Shown: positions 1 to 7,048 of the stretch, one piece after another
Position numbering within the stretch: position 1 is the first letter of the stretch
Layout: each line of letters opens with the position of its first letter
NCBI RefSeq assembly: GCF_003116015.1
Contig: NZ_LGQZ01000038.1
Location: 1-52,541 of the forward strand
Source: Azospirillum sp. TSO22-1
Lineage (GTDB): Bacteria > Pseudomonadota > Alphaproteobacteria > Azospirillales > Azospirillaceae
DNA: 52,541 bases
Direction of reading: 5' to 3'
Notes under the pieces: model-generated
What the model saw: only the letters and a program-made list of their open reading frames with translations
What the model was told of the DNA's origin: nothing
Databases searched by the model: none
Position numbers and translations under genes: made by a program

Positions 1-10
1 GGGGGGGGGG
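1..10. other. Run of ten G at the window edge
   Basis: Ten consecutive G open the window. At a sequence end this can be a two-colour sequencing or assembly artefact rather than genomic sequence. A second ten-G run lies inside the window at 10881-10890, so such runs are not impossible here. Positions 11-78 hold no gene I can support. Confidence 0.6.
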
Positions 11-78
11 ACCATTGCAAGGGAATGATACCAGTACACGCGGCGCGCGCAAGGTGTGACGAGCGGCGCTGTCCCGCA

Positions 79-252
79 TTACGCCTTGCTGGCAATGCGC
101 TCTTTTTTCCGCGCGTCGATGCCACGCCGTAGCAGATCGCGGATGGCTTCGTTACGGGACCGCATCCGGTCCTCATGCCATGCGTCCTCAATCTCGCGCA
201 ACTCATCCTCGGTGATGAGCATCGTGACTTTGCGGTCTGCCTTTTGAGCCAT
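79..252 (-). CDS. Ribbon-helix-helix (CopG/Arc-like) DNA-binding protein
   Basis: Small protein of 57 residues from this start. A short basic strand (RKVTMLITEDEL) is followed by two predicted helices rich in Arg and Glu (EIEDAWHEDRMRSRNEAIRDLLRRG), the usual layout of MetJ/Arc/CopG dimers that bind DNA through the N-terminal strand. The start is uncertain: ATG at 252 puts the strand close to the N terminus, as usual in this fold, but ATG codons at 264 and 282 and a TTG at 288 are in frame and none has a clear ribosome binding site. Repeated sites upstream (303-386) would suit autoregulation. No toxin partner is visible beside it. Family call from fold pattern only; function inferred. Confidence 0.6.
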   Translation of the reverse strand: MAQKADRKVTMLITEDELREIEDAWHEDRMRSRNEAIRDLLRRGIDARKKERIASKA

Positions 253-302
253 GTCAGGCTGCATATCAAGGTCACAGACCATGGTCAAAGTCCGTCTTTA
301 CG

Positions 303-386
303 AAACATCCGATGTTTTATAACATCCGATAGATGGGGGTATCAACACCCCCTTCATGCCTGTCCCATCAGTGGAGCATCGGATGT
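303..386. promoter_or_regulatory. Repeated ACATCCGAT sites upstream of the RHH gene
   Basis: The 9-mer ACATCCGAT occurs at 305-313 and 322-330, 17 bases apart, and as its reverse complement at 378-386. Between the first two copies GATGTT (311-316) and AACATC (321-326) form a perfect inverted repeat around TTAT. On the minus strand the same stretch carries TATAAA, a possible -10 element for the RHH gene. This looks like an operator for the RHH protein. Binding is inferred. The rest of 253-509 shows no gene. Confidence 0.5.
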
Positions 387-509
387 GTAGACGCTCGGCA
401 TAGCCACGAGCAGCGGGGCTCACTCCCCGCAAATGAGTAGGGCCGGCTGGCACCGCGAATGCCAATCCGGCCCCTGACATACCGCCCAGCTAGAGAGGAG
501 CTGCCGGCA

Positions 510-1184
510 ATGCCTAAACTCGTCCCCATCATACCCGAACCGGTTGCAGACGCAAGCCCCGTTGCGCCGGCCCATTCCGAACAATCCGCACTGGACCGCC
601 GCGCGCTGCTTAGCACCGCTGCGGTTCTCGCCTCCGCTGCCCCCGTCGTCGTCGCTGCGGCGCCGCTGGCGGCCCTACCAGCCACCATCCCCGTTGCCGT
701 GACCAGGGCGGAGGTTCCGCCTGTGGTCGCGCTGTGCGGGACGGGCTGGGAAGAGGAGTGGCTGCGGAGTGACGGAACCACCCGCGAGTTCGTGCGGCTC
801 ATGTGCGAGATCCGCCACCACAGCCCGACCGACGAATACGAAGAGACCTGTAACGCCATCGTCGCCCGCTTCCGCGAGATCCGGGACGACGAGGCGGCGG
901 CCGAGGAAACGGAGAAGGTTCTACCCTCGCCTGACCTCGCTTCCTTCGAGGGCATGTTTGAACTGGCGGCTGACACCATTCCTGATCTGCCGCCCGACCG
1001 GGCCTTGACCATCGCCATCAACGCCATGCGGATGGCCCGCGGCAGGTGGGGCAAGGAAGCGCACGCCAACGCCAACATGAACGCCCTGCTGATGGCCCAC
1101 GCCTACACGGGCCTTATGCTGACCGGGTTGGGGCATCCCGACTTCCTGACCGAGGCTGAGAAGGCGGAGGCGGCCCATGGTTGA
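510..1184 (+). CDS. Hypothetical protein with Arg-Arg hydrophobic N-terminal segment
   Basis: 224 residues, no family recognised. The start is set by GAGAGGAG at 493-500, nine bases before the ATG; an in-frame ATG at 459 lacks such a site. Residues around 30-65 are Ala/Val/Pro rich and preceded by DRR (DRRALLSTAAVLASAAP), which resembles a Tat-type signal or a membrane anchor but sits unusually far from the N terminus. The remainder is acidic and helical, with an EIRHH segment and a C-terminal Ala/Asn/Met stretch. It is the first of four genes in a row with 8-base overlaps and is probably accessory or phage-derived. Function unknown. Confidence 0.65.
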   Translation: MPKLVPIIPEPVADASPVAPAHSEQSALDRRALLSTAAVLASAAPVVVAAAPLAALPATIPVAVTRAEVPPVVALCGTGWEEEWLRSDGTTREFVRLMCEIRHHSPTDEYEETCNAIVARFREIRDDEAAAEETEKVLPSPDLASFEGMFELAADTIPDLPPDRALTIAINAMRMARGRWGKEAHANANMNALLMAHAYTGLMLTGLGHPDFLTEAEKAEAAHG

Positions 1185-1485
1185 CCTGCATACCCGCCGC
1201 CGCATTGGCCCGGACGCCACCGGCTCCGCGCTGCTGCAATCCGCCCTGGCCGACGTGCAGACGTTCGGCCGGCTGCCCGGCTACCGCCGCCGGCAGATCG
1301 AGCGGACGATAGACGAGCTGATCGCCTTCCTCGACACGGTGGACGGCGACCCCGACCGGGAGCCGGAGGAGGATCGAGGTGAACTCGACCAACTGCCCGA
1401 CGATAACCGGCTGTCCGTCTTCGACGTGCTGCCGCTGTGCCGCTCCAACCTGTTCGCCCGTGCGCAGGGGGTGCGCCATGGCTAA
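1177..1485 (+). CDS. Hypothetical small protein, second gene of coupled cassette
   Basis: 102 residues, not recognised. The ATG lies inside the previous gene; the overlap ATGGTTGA (1177-1184) contains this start and that stop, which implies translational coupling. The N-terminal half is basic and helical (YRRRQIERTIDELIAFLDTV), the middle strongly acidic (DGDPDREPEEDRGELDQLPDD). No membrane segment or signal peptide. It could be a small phage or plasmid accessory protein. Confidence 0.6.
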   Translation: MVDLHTRRRIGPDATGSALLQSALADVQTFGRLPGYRRRQIERTIDELIAFLDTVDGDPDREPEEDRGELDQLPDDNRLSVFDVLPLCRSNLFARAQGVRHG

Positions 1486-1708
1486 TCCCGAACGGTCTGA
1501 ATGGTCCAGGCTCTCCGAGCTTGAGCACCCGCTCACCATGGCCGAGGGCGCGGCGGCGGCGCTCAACATGATGGCGGAGAGCTTCGGCGCCACGAACAGC
1601 GGTACGGCTTTAGCCTTCCTGGCGCATCATCTGGCCGGCCATCTGGAGGAGCTGCGGAACAAGTGGGAGAAGGTGCTCACAGAGGCGACGGGGGCGGGCA
1701 ATGGGTGA
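1478..1708 (+). CDS. Hypothetical small helical protein, third gene of coupled cassette
   Basis: 76 residues from the ATG at 1478, chosen because ATGGCTAA (1478-1485) overlaps the previous stop exactly as at the neighbouring junctions; the longer in-frame ORF from 1379 runs in a shadow frame of the upstream gene. The sequence is predicted almost wholly helical (HPLTMAEGAAAALNMMAES, then HHLAGHLEELRNKWEKVL). No recognised family. Confidence 0.6.
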   Translation: MANPERSEWSRLSELEHPLTMAEGAAAALNMMAESFGATNSGTALAFLAHHLAGHLEELRNKWEKVLTEATGAGNG

Positions 1709-1904
1709 CCTCCCGTCCTGGCAGATCACAGCTATCCGGCGCGCGCATGGAGTGCTGGACGTGCACACCCTCGCCGCTTGCTGCAACGTCCCGCTGGAAG
1801 ACATCCTCAAAGTTCTTGGCTTGACGAAAGCGCCACCCAGCCCGCCGCCGACGTTCGAGAGAGTGAACCGGCGCTTCCCGCCTTCGGTATTGGACGAAGT
1901 CTGA
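1701..1904 (+). CDS. Hypothetical small protein with possible helix-turn-helix, last gene of cassette
   Basis: 67 residues. The start sits in ATGGGTGA (1701-1708), the third 8-base overlap in this run. Residues 17-40 (VLDVHTLAACCNVPLEDILK) have the spacing of a helix-turn-helix, so DNA binding is possible but unproven. The tail is Pro rich (APPSPPPTF). An intrinsic terminator follows seven bases after the stop, so the transcription unit 510-1904 ends here. Confidence 0.6.
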   Translation: MGDLPSWQITAIRRAHGVLDVHTLAACCNVPLEDILKVLGLTKAPPSPPPTFERVNRRFPPSVLDEV

Positions 1905-1910
1905 CGAACA

Positions 1911-1936
1911 AGCCCCGGCCCAGCGCCGGGGCTTTC
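1911..1936 (+). terminator. Intrinsic terminator of the coupled cassette
   Basis: Perfect 9-bp stem AGCCCCGGC (1911-1919) with GCCGGGGCT (1925-1933), five-base loop, followed by TTTC and a T-rich stretch. It lies directly after the stop at 1904. Confidence 0.85.
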
Positions 1937-1970
1937 TTTATGGGAACGCAGCACGAACAGATCGGCCGTT

Positions 1971-2060
1971 CGGTGTTGCATCGGTGTTGCACGGAAAATC
2001 CGGCAACGCTTGGAAACCGAGGAAAATCAACGGTTCCAGCTTACCACACCTTGCAACACG
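1971..2060. repeat. Tandem CGGTGTTGCA repeats plus inverted copy (possible att or integrase-arm sites)
   Basis: CGGTGTTGCA occurs at 1971-1980 and again at 1982-1991. A near copy in reverse (TTGCAACACG) lies at 2051-2060. The repeats sit between the terminator of the accessory cassette and the first chromosomal gene, where an integration boundary would be expected. No integrase gene is visible and no second att copy was found in the window, so this is only a candidate. Confidence 0.4.
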
Positions 2061-2063
2061 AAA

Positions 2064-2085
2064 TAAGGGGGCCGAAGCCCCCTTA
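2064..2085 (-). terminator. Terminator hairpin downstream of aldehyde dehydrogenase
   Basis: Nine-bp stem TAAGGGGGC (2064-2072) / GCCCCCTTA (2077-2085). Read on the minus strand the loop is TTCG, a very stable tetraloop, and TTATTTC follows. It lies 48 bases after the aldehyde dehydrogenase stop. Confidence 0.75.
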
Positions 2086-2132
2086 CTTGTTGATTTGCTT
2101 AGCTTTTTCACCCTTGGAGGGGCACCGTACCA

Positions 2133-3629
2133 TCATCCCATGTTGATGATGATCGTCTTCTTGTGGGTGAAGTGCTCCAGCATCGACTCCAGCGTCGCCT
2201 CCTTGCCCAGGCCCGATGCCTTGACGCCGCCGTAGCTGAGGTTCGGCTGCACCACCAGGTTCTGGTTCACCTGCACGAAGCCGGCCTCCAGGCGGTGCAC
2301 CGCGTCCATGGCGGTCTTCAGGTCGCGCGTCCAGATGGTGGCGGCGAGGCCGTACTCCGTGTCGTTGGCCGCCTGGATGGCGTCCTCGTACTCGGTGAAC
2401 TTGAAGATGCAGGCGACCGGGCCGAAGATCTCCTCGCGCGCCGGGGCGGAATCGCGCGGGATGTCCACCAGCAGCGCCGGCTGCACGAACAGCCCCTTGC
2501 CCAGCTTCGGGTCCGCCGGCATGGCCGAGCACTTCAGCACCGTGGCGCCGGGGCTCTCCTCGCCGATGCGGATGTAGGTGCGCACCTTGTCGAACTGCTG
2601 GCGGCTGACGATGGCGCCGATGTCGGTGGCCTCGTCCAGCGGGTCGCCCATCACCATGGCGTCGACCTTGGCCTTCAGCTTGGCCACGAAGTCGTCGTGC
2701 ACGTCGGCGTGCACGTACATGCGCGAGGAGGCGGTGCAGCTCTGGCCCTGGCGGGTGAAGCGCATGCCGGCCACCGCGCCGGCCACCGCCTTGTCCACGT
2801 CGGCGTCGCCCATGACGATCATCGGGCTCTTGCCGCCCAGCTCCAGCGTCACCGGGATCAGCTTGTCGGCGGCGGTCTTGTAGACGATCTTGCCGGTCTC
2901 GACCGAGCCGGTGAAGGTCACCTTGCCGACCTTCGGGTGCGCCACCAGCGGCGCGCCGCACTCCGGCCCCATGCCGGACAGGAGGTTCAGCAGGCCCGGA
3001 GGCAGCACCGTCTGCATCAGCTGGCAGGCGCGCAGCACGGCGAACGGCGCCTCCTCGGCCGACTTCACCACCACCGCGTTGCCCGCCACCATCGCCGGCG
3101 CGATCTTCAGCGCCATCAGCAGCAGCGGCACGTTCCACGGGATGATCGCGCCGACCACGCCGATCGGCTCGCGCACCGTCATGGTCAGCATCGCCGGGTT
3201 GAAGGGCACCGTCTCGCCCTTCATCTCCGGAGCCAGGCCGCCGAAGAAGGTGAAGGCGTCCGACAGCACGCCGGCCTCGACCCGGCTCTCGGTGCGCAGC
3301 GCCTTGCCGGTCTCCAGCGCGACGAGGCGCGCGATCTCCTCCTTGTGGGCGTCGAGGATGCGGCCGCACTCGGCCACCAGCCGGCCGCGCTCGCGCGCCG
3401 GGCGCCGGGCCCACTCCTTCTGCGCCTTCACCGCGGCGGCCACCGCGGCGGCCACGTCGGCCTCGTCGCCCCAGGCGGCCTGCCCCACGGTCTCCTGCGT
3501 GGCCGGGTTCACCACGTCGAACGTGCGGCCCGAACGCGAGGCAACCAGCTGGCCGTCGATCAGCTGCTTTCCCGACAGTTCGCGGGCGAGGGCGAAGGGA
3601 TCGAGCACGGGCTCGATGGTGCTGGACAT
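2133..3629 (-). CDS. Aldehyde dehydrogenase family protein (NAD(P)+-dependent)
   Basis: Oxidises an aldehyde to the carboxylate in the cytoplasm; the substrate cannot be told from sequence. 498 residues, normal for the family. Visible landmarks: PWN (Asn166), the FTGS nucleotide-binding motif (239-242), LELGGKSP with general base Glu263, and GQSC with catalytic Cys298; the EIFGP motif follows. The start at 3629 is preceded by a GGAGGAAGAGG stretch on the minus strand, while the longer reading frame to 3845 has no such signal. It appears monocistronic, ended by the hairpin at 2064-2085. It could act on betaine, coniferyl or other aromatic aldehydes; I cannot choose. Confidence 0.95.
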   Translation of the reverse strand: MSSTIEPVLDPFALARELSGKQLIDGQLVASRSGRTFDVVNPATQETVGQAAWGDEADVAAAVAAAVKAQKEWARRPARERGRLVAECGRILDAHKEEIARLVALETGKALRTESRVEAGVLSDAFTFFGGLAPEMKGETVPFNPAMLTMTVREPIGVVGAIIPWNVPLLLMALKIAPAMVAGNAVVVKSAEEAPFAVLRACQLMQTVLPPGLLNLLSGMGPECGAPLVAHPKVGKVTFTGSVETGKIVYKTAADKLIPVTLELGGKSPMIVMGDADVDKAVAGAVAGMRFTRQGQSCTASSRMYVHADVHDDFVAKLKAKVDAMVMGDPLDEATDIGAIVSRQQFDKVRTYIRIGEESPGATVLKCSAMPADPKLGKGLFVQPALLVDIPRDSAPAREEIFGPVACIFKFTEYEDAIQAANDTEYGLAATIWTRDLKTAMDAVHRLEAGFVQVNQNLVVQPNLSYGGVKASGLGKEATLESMLEHFTHKKTIIINMG

Positions 3630-3766
3630 GGTCGTTTCCTCTTCCTCCACCGGCTCTCCGGCCGGCACCGTGTGATATGGGAGCGCCGGGCGCATCCATT
3701 CGGCACCGTATGCTTGCCGAGTCGCCCTGACAAGGTCATTATCCCCGCATCCATTCGGGGAGAGAG

Positions 3767-4618
3767 ATGCGTTTCCTGCGCGCTTTGCCGGTGCTCCTGC
3801 TGGTCCTGGCGACCGTTCCGTTCGCGGCGGCGCGGGCGGGCGCACCCAGCGTGGAGAACGGCGTGGCGGTGGTCCGGGGTCCGGGAACCTCGGCGGTTCC
3901 GGCCAACCCCCCGGCGGTCCTCAAGCGCGAGTGCGAGGCGGCCGAGTCCGGCGACGCCGAGGCCGCCTACCGCATGGCCCGGCGCTTCCTGTTCGGCCTG
4001 GGCGTGGAGCGGGACCGCCGCGTCGGCGCCGCGTGGCTGCGCGCCGCCGCCAGCCGCGGCCACGCCGAGGCGCGCAAACTGGTGGCCTACGTGCCCGGCG
4101 AGGTCGGCCGCATCCGCCCCTGGTGCCGTCCGGGCGGCGCGCCGCCGCGCGGCGTCGCGGCCCCGCCGGAGGAGATCGTGCGCATGGTCCGCGCCATGGC
4201 GCCGACCTACGGCCTCGACCCCGACCTCGTGCTGGCCGTGGTGCGGGTGGAGAGCGCCTTCCGCACCAACGCGGTGTCGCCCAAGGAGGCCGCCGGCTTG
4301 ATGCAACTGATCCCGGAGACCGCCGAGCGCTTCGCCGTGCGCGACGTCTTCGACCCGCAGGAGAACCTGCGCGGCGGCATGAAGTACCTGCGCTGGCTGC
4401 TCGCCTACTTCAGCGGCGACGTGACGCTGGCGCTGGCCGGCTACAACGCCGGCGAAGGCGCGGTGGACAAGCACCGCGGCGTGCCGCCCTACGAGGAGAC
4501 GCGCAGCTACGTGCAACTGATCCGCCGGCTGTACGCGCGCGACAACCATCCCTTCGACCCGGCGGCGGCCGATCCGTCGCCCGTCATCGCGCGGCGGACA
4601 GCGACCCTGCCGCGCTGA
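3767..4618 (+). CDS. Soluble lytic murein transglycosylase (SLT) with Sel1-like repeat
   Basis: Cuts the glycan strands of peptidoglycan in the periplasm. 283 residues: a signal peptide (1-24, ending AARA), a Sel1-like repeat at about 53-105 (SGDAEAAYRMARRF), then an SLT domain from about 135. The catalytic glutamate is Glu162 in RVESAF, followed by GLMQLIP, NLRGG and the AGYNAGEGAVDK motif with conserved Tyr and Asn. The start is preceded by GGGGAGAGAG. The gene is divergent from the aldehyde dehydrogenase. Sel1 plus SLT proteins are common in Rhodospirillales; whether it is a housekeeping or secretion-linked enzyme is not shown. Confidence 0.92.
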   Translation: MRFLRALPVLLLVLATVPFAAARAGAPSVENGVAVVRGPGTSAVPANPPAVLKRECEAAESGDAEAAYRMARRFLFGLGVERDRRVGAAWLRAAASRGHAEARKLVAYVPGEVGRIRPWCRPGGAPPRGVAAPPEEIVRMVRAMAPTYGLDPDLVLAVVRVESAFRTNAVSPKEAAGLMQLIPETAERFAVRDVFDPQENLRGGMKYLRWLLAYFSGDVTLALAGYNAGEGAVDKHRGVPPYEETRSYVQLIRRLYARDNHPFDPAAADPSPVIARRTATLPR

Positions 4619-4656
4619 TACACTGCCGGCGACCAACCGGAAGGGGAGACGCCCGC

Positions 4657-5508
4657 ATGCCGATGTCCGAACGCCGCGTCCTGGGCCTGAGCGCGCTGGG
4701 CTTCCATGCCATCGCCTACACCCAGTGGGGCCGGGATGACGCGCCGCGCACGGTGGTGTGCATGCACGGGCTGACCCGCAACGGCCGCGACTTCGACCAT
4801 CTGGCGCTCGACCTCGCCGACGCCTACCGCGTCGTCTGCCCCGACGTGGTCGGACGCGGCCGCAGCGACCGGCTCGCCAACCCCGACCTTTACGGCTACC
4901 CGCAGTACCTCGCCGACGCCGCGGCGCTGATCGCCCGGCTCGACGTGGAGTCGGTGGACTGGATCGGCACCTCCATGGGCGGGCTGGTCGGCCTGATGCT
5001 GGCGGCGCAGCCGAAGTCGCCGATCCGCCGGCTGGTGATCAACGACGTCGGCCCTTTCCTCCCCAAGGCGGCGCTGGAGCGCATCGCCGGCTACGTCGGC
5101 AAGGACCCGGTGTTCGACGACATCCGCGGCGTCGAAGCCTACCTGCGCCTGGTGCTTATGGGCTTCGGCCGGCTGTCCGACGAGGAGTGGCGCCACATGG
5201 CCGAGCACGGCGCGCGCCGCTTGCCGGACGGCCGCTTCGCGCTGGCCTACGACCCCGGCATCGGCAAGGCGTTCACCGCGCAGCCCCTGGCCGACGTCGA
5301 TCTCTGGCCGCTTTGGGACCGCATCACCTGCCCGGTGCTGGTGCTGCGCGGCGCCGATTCGGACCTGTTGCTGCCCGAGACGGCGGTGGAGATGACCCGG
5401 CGGGGGCCGAAGGCGCGCCTCGTCGAGGTGCCGCACTGCGGCCACGCGCCGTCGCTGATGAAGCCCGAGCAGATTGCCGCGGTGCGCGGCTTCCTCCTCG
5501 AACGCTGA
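4657..5508 (+). CDS. Alpha/beta hydrolase
   Basis: 283 residues with a full alpha/beta hydrolase fold: HGLTRNG oxyanion-hole loop (37-43), nucleophile elbow GTSMGG with Ser106, a late Asp in RGADSD, and the catalytic His in CGHAPSLM near the C terminus. No signal peptide, so cytoplasmic. The start ATG at 4657 follows AAGGGGAG at 4641-4648; a second ATG at 4663 is possible. It lies 38 bases after the transglycosylase in the same direction and may share its transcript. Likely an esterase or hydrolase of a small substrate; substrate unknown. Confidence 0.9.
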   Translation: MPMSERRVLGLSALGFHAIAYTQWGRDDAPRTVVCMHGLTRNGRDFDHLALDLADAYRVVCPDVVGRGRSDRLANPDLYGYPQYLADAAALIARLDVESVDWIGTSMGGLVGLMLAAQPKSPIRRLVINDVGPFLPKAALERIAGYVGKDPVFDDIRGVEAYLRLVLMGFGRLSDEEWRHMAEHGARRLPDGRFALAYDPGIGKAFTAQPLADVDLWPLWDRITCPVLVLRGADSDLLLPETAVEMTRRGPKARLVEVPHCGHAPSLMKPEQIAAVRGFLLER

Positions 5509-5606
5509 GTCCGCACCACATCGCCGCATCGACGGGTTGCGCTGAATACCATAGAATGCCCGCGCCAAGGGCAATCCCGCCCACGGCGTATCGGAGGGTA
5601 CAGACG

Positions 5607-5684
5607 ATGCGGAAGCTGACTCTGACCCTGTGGGTAAAGATCAGGGCGATGCGGATGGCACTCCACATCGCCCTTGAATTCTAA
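5607..5684 (+). CDS. Tiny ORF of 25 residues with strong ribosome binding site
   Basis: The ATG at 5607 is preceded by GGAGGG at 5593-5598 with an eight-base gap, better than most starts in this window. The product begins MRKLTLTLWVKIRAMRM and is basic and amphipathic. The ORF ends at 5684 and is followed by a GNRA-capped hairpin (5702-5717) and then the small membrane protein at 5749. It may be a leader peptide or a genuine microprotein. Nothing in the sequence alone decides this. Positions 5509-5592 hold no other gene. Confidence 0.4.
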   Translation: MRKLTLTLWVKIRAMRMALHIALEF

Positions 5685-5701
5685 ACCTCACAGGCGGGCG
5701 G

Positions 5702-5717
5702 CAGGGGGAGACCCCTG
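5702..5717 (+). promoter_or_regulatory. Short hairpin with GAGA tetraloop
   Basis: CAGGGG (5702-5707), loop GAGA (GNRA type), CCCCTG (5712-5717). It sits between the tiny ORF and the small membrane protein and could tune the downstream gene or protect mRNA. No T-run follows, so it is not a typical terminator. Confidence 0.4.
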
Positions 5718-5748
5718 TCGTCTGCCCTCCCTATATAAGGGATTCCCC

Positions 5749-5946
5749 ATGCCCGGGCAAGCCTCCACCAAGCTCCACGCGTTTGGGATCGCGGTTCTCG
5801 TCGCGCTGGTTGTGGGCGGGGCGCTGCTGTTCGCGTCGGGCCTGCTGCTGGCGCTCGCCGTGGCGATCCCCGTGGGCGTCGTCGTGCTGGTGGTCGGCGC
5901 CCTGCTCTTCGGCAAGGCCGAGGTGCACGTGATCCGTGACGAGTGA
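5749..5946 (+). CDS. Small membrane protein, hypothetical
   Basis: 65 residues from the ATG at 5749. After a short polar head, two hydrophobic stretches (about 12-30 and 32-54) separated by only a few residues form a hairpin in the inner membrane; the tail KAEVHVIRDE is charged. The in-frame ATG at 5674 would add 25 polar residues and lies inside the tiny ORF, so I prefer 5749. rsmA starts 24 bases downstream, so the two may be co-transcribed. No family recognised. Confidence 0.6.
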   Translation: MPGQASTKLHAFGIAVLVALVVGGALLFASGLLLALAVAIPVGVVVLVVGALLFGKAEVHVIRDE

Positions 5947-5970
5947 CCGGCCGGGCCGTATAACCGCGGC

Positions 5971-6816
5971 ATGACCGCCGCCCCCTTCGATCCGCACAGC
6001 CTTCCGCCGCTGCGCGACGTCATCGCCCGCTTCGGGCTCGGCGCCCGCAAGGCGCTGGGCCAGAACTTCCTGCTCGACCTCAACCTGACCGGCCGCATCG
6101 CGCGCTCGGCCGGGCTGGCGGAGGGGATGTCCGTGGTCGAGGTCGGCCCCGGCCCCGGCGGCCTGACACGCGCGCTGCTCGCCTCGCCCGCCCGCGAGGT
6201 GGTGGCGATCGAGCGCGATTCCCGCTTCGTCGAGGCCCTGCAGGACGTGGTGCAGGCGGCGGACGGACGGCTGCGCATCGTCGAGGCCGACGCGCTGGAG
6301 GTTGACCCCGCCGCGCTGACCGAAGCCCCCCGCGCCATCGTCGCCAACCTGCCCTACAACGTGGCGACGCCGCTGCTGATTGGCTGGCTGAAGCGGATCG
6401 AGGACTATGTCAGCCTGACCCTGATGTTCCAGAAGGAGGTCGCCGACCGCCTCGTCGCCCAGCCGGGCAGCAAGGCGTACGGCCGGCTGTCGGTGATCAC
6501 GCAGTGGCGGGCGGAGACCCGCGTGCTGTTCAACCTGCCTCCCCGCGCCTTCACGCCGCCGCCGAAGGTGGACTCGACCGTCGTCCACCTGACGCCGCGC
6601 GCCGCGCCCGAGCCGGCCGACTGGGCGGACCTGGAGGCGGTGACCGCCGCCGCCTTCGGCCAGCGCCGCAAGATGCTGCGCCAGAGCCTGAAGCCGCTGG
6701 GCAACGCCGAGGCGCTGCTGACGGAAGCCGGCATCGCGCCGACCGCGCGCGCCGAGGAGGTGCCGGTGGCCGGCTTCGCCGCACTGGCGCGCGCCGTGCG
6801 GGCGGCACGGGCGTAA
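5971..6816 (+). CDS. rsmA: 16S rRNA (adenine1518-N6/adenine1519-N6)-dimethyltransferase
   Basis: Dimethylates two adjacent adenines near the 3' end of 16S rRNA using S-adenosylmethionine during small-subunit maturation. 281 residues, normal length. Visible: the N-terminal LGQNFLLD motif, SAM motif [11 protein letters not shown], the acidic AIERD, and the catalytic NLPYN motif, then the C-terminal domain with RRKMLRQSL. In many Proteobacteria rsmA follows surA-pdxA; here those genes lie 25 kb away on the other strand, so the gene has moved relative to that cluster. Confidence 0.97.
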   Translation: MTAAPFDPHSLPPLRDVIARFGLGARKALGQNFLLDLNLTGRIARSAGLAEGMSVVEVGPGPGGLTRALLASPAREVVAIERDSRFVEALQDVVQAADGRLRIVEADALEVDPAALTEAPRAIVANLPYNVATPLLIGWLKRIEDYVSLTLMFQKEVADRLVAQPGSKAYGRLSVITQWRAETRVLFNLPPRAFTPPPKVDSTVVHLTPRAAPEPADWADLEAVTAAAFGQRRKMLRQSLKPLGNAEALLTEAGIAPTARAEEVPVAGFAALARAVRAARA

Positions 6817-6912
6817 CCACGGGAATCCGCACGCGAACTATGGCTTTGTACCCCCTTGCGCGGAGCCCCTGTCTTCCGTCAAAAGAGGCGCAAAGGTGTT
6901 ACCATTTTGGTT

Positions 6913-6952
6913 GCGGCCCGTAAGGGATTTCCGCAGCTTGCGGAAGGGCCGC
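6913..6952 (+). promoter_or_regulatory. Nested hairpin in the leader of the TRAP operon
   Basis: Inner stem TTCCGCA (6929-6935) / TGCGGAA (6939-6945) with a three-base loop, stacked directly on an outer stem GCGGCCC (6913-6919) / GGGCCGC (6946-6952); a nine-base bulge lies on the 5' side only. The structure is 97 bases before dctQ. It may be a leader structure or an operator. No T-run, so not a simple terminator. The rest of 6817-7048 shows nothing clear. Confidence 0.5.
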
Positions 6953-7048
6953 GATCCGGGCTCATCCTGACCGGATGATCCCGCACGAGCCGGGCACCAA
7001 GAATCAGGCGGGTCCAAGCCCGCAGCGAGGGAACAGGGAGATCCGCTT

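Noticed and set aside
2163..4301. Long plus-strand reading frame over the aldehyde dehydrogenase
   Set aside because: It is the antisense shadow of a clear dehydrogenase and of the transglycosylase; composition is dominated by His, Arg and Gly, as in GC-rich shadow frames.
6841..6862. Sigma-54 promoter before dctQ
   Set aside because: GG and GC elements are there but separated by 14 bases rather than the required 10.
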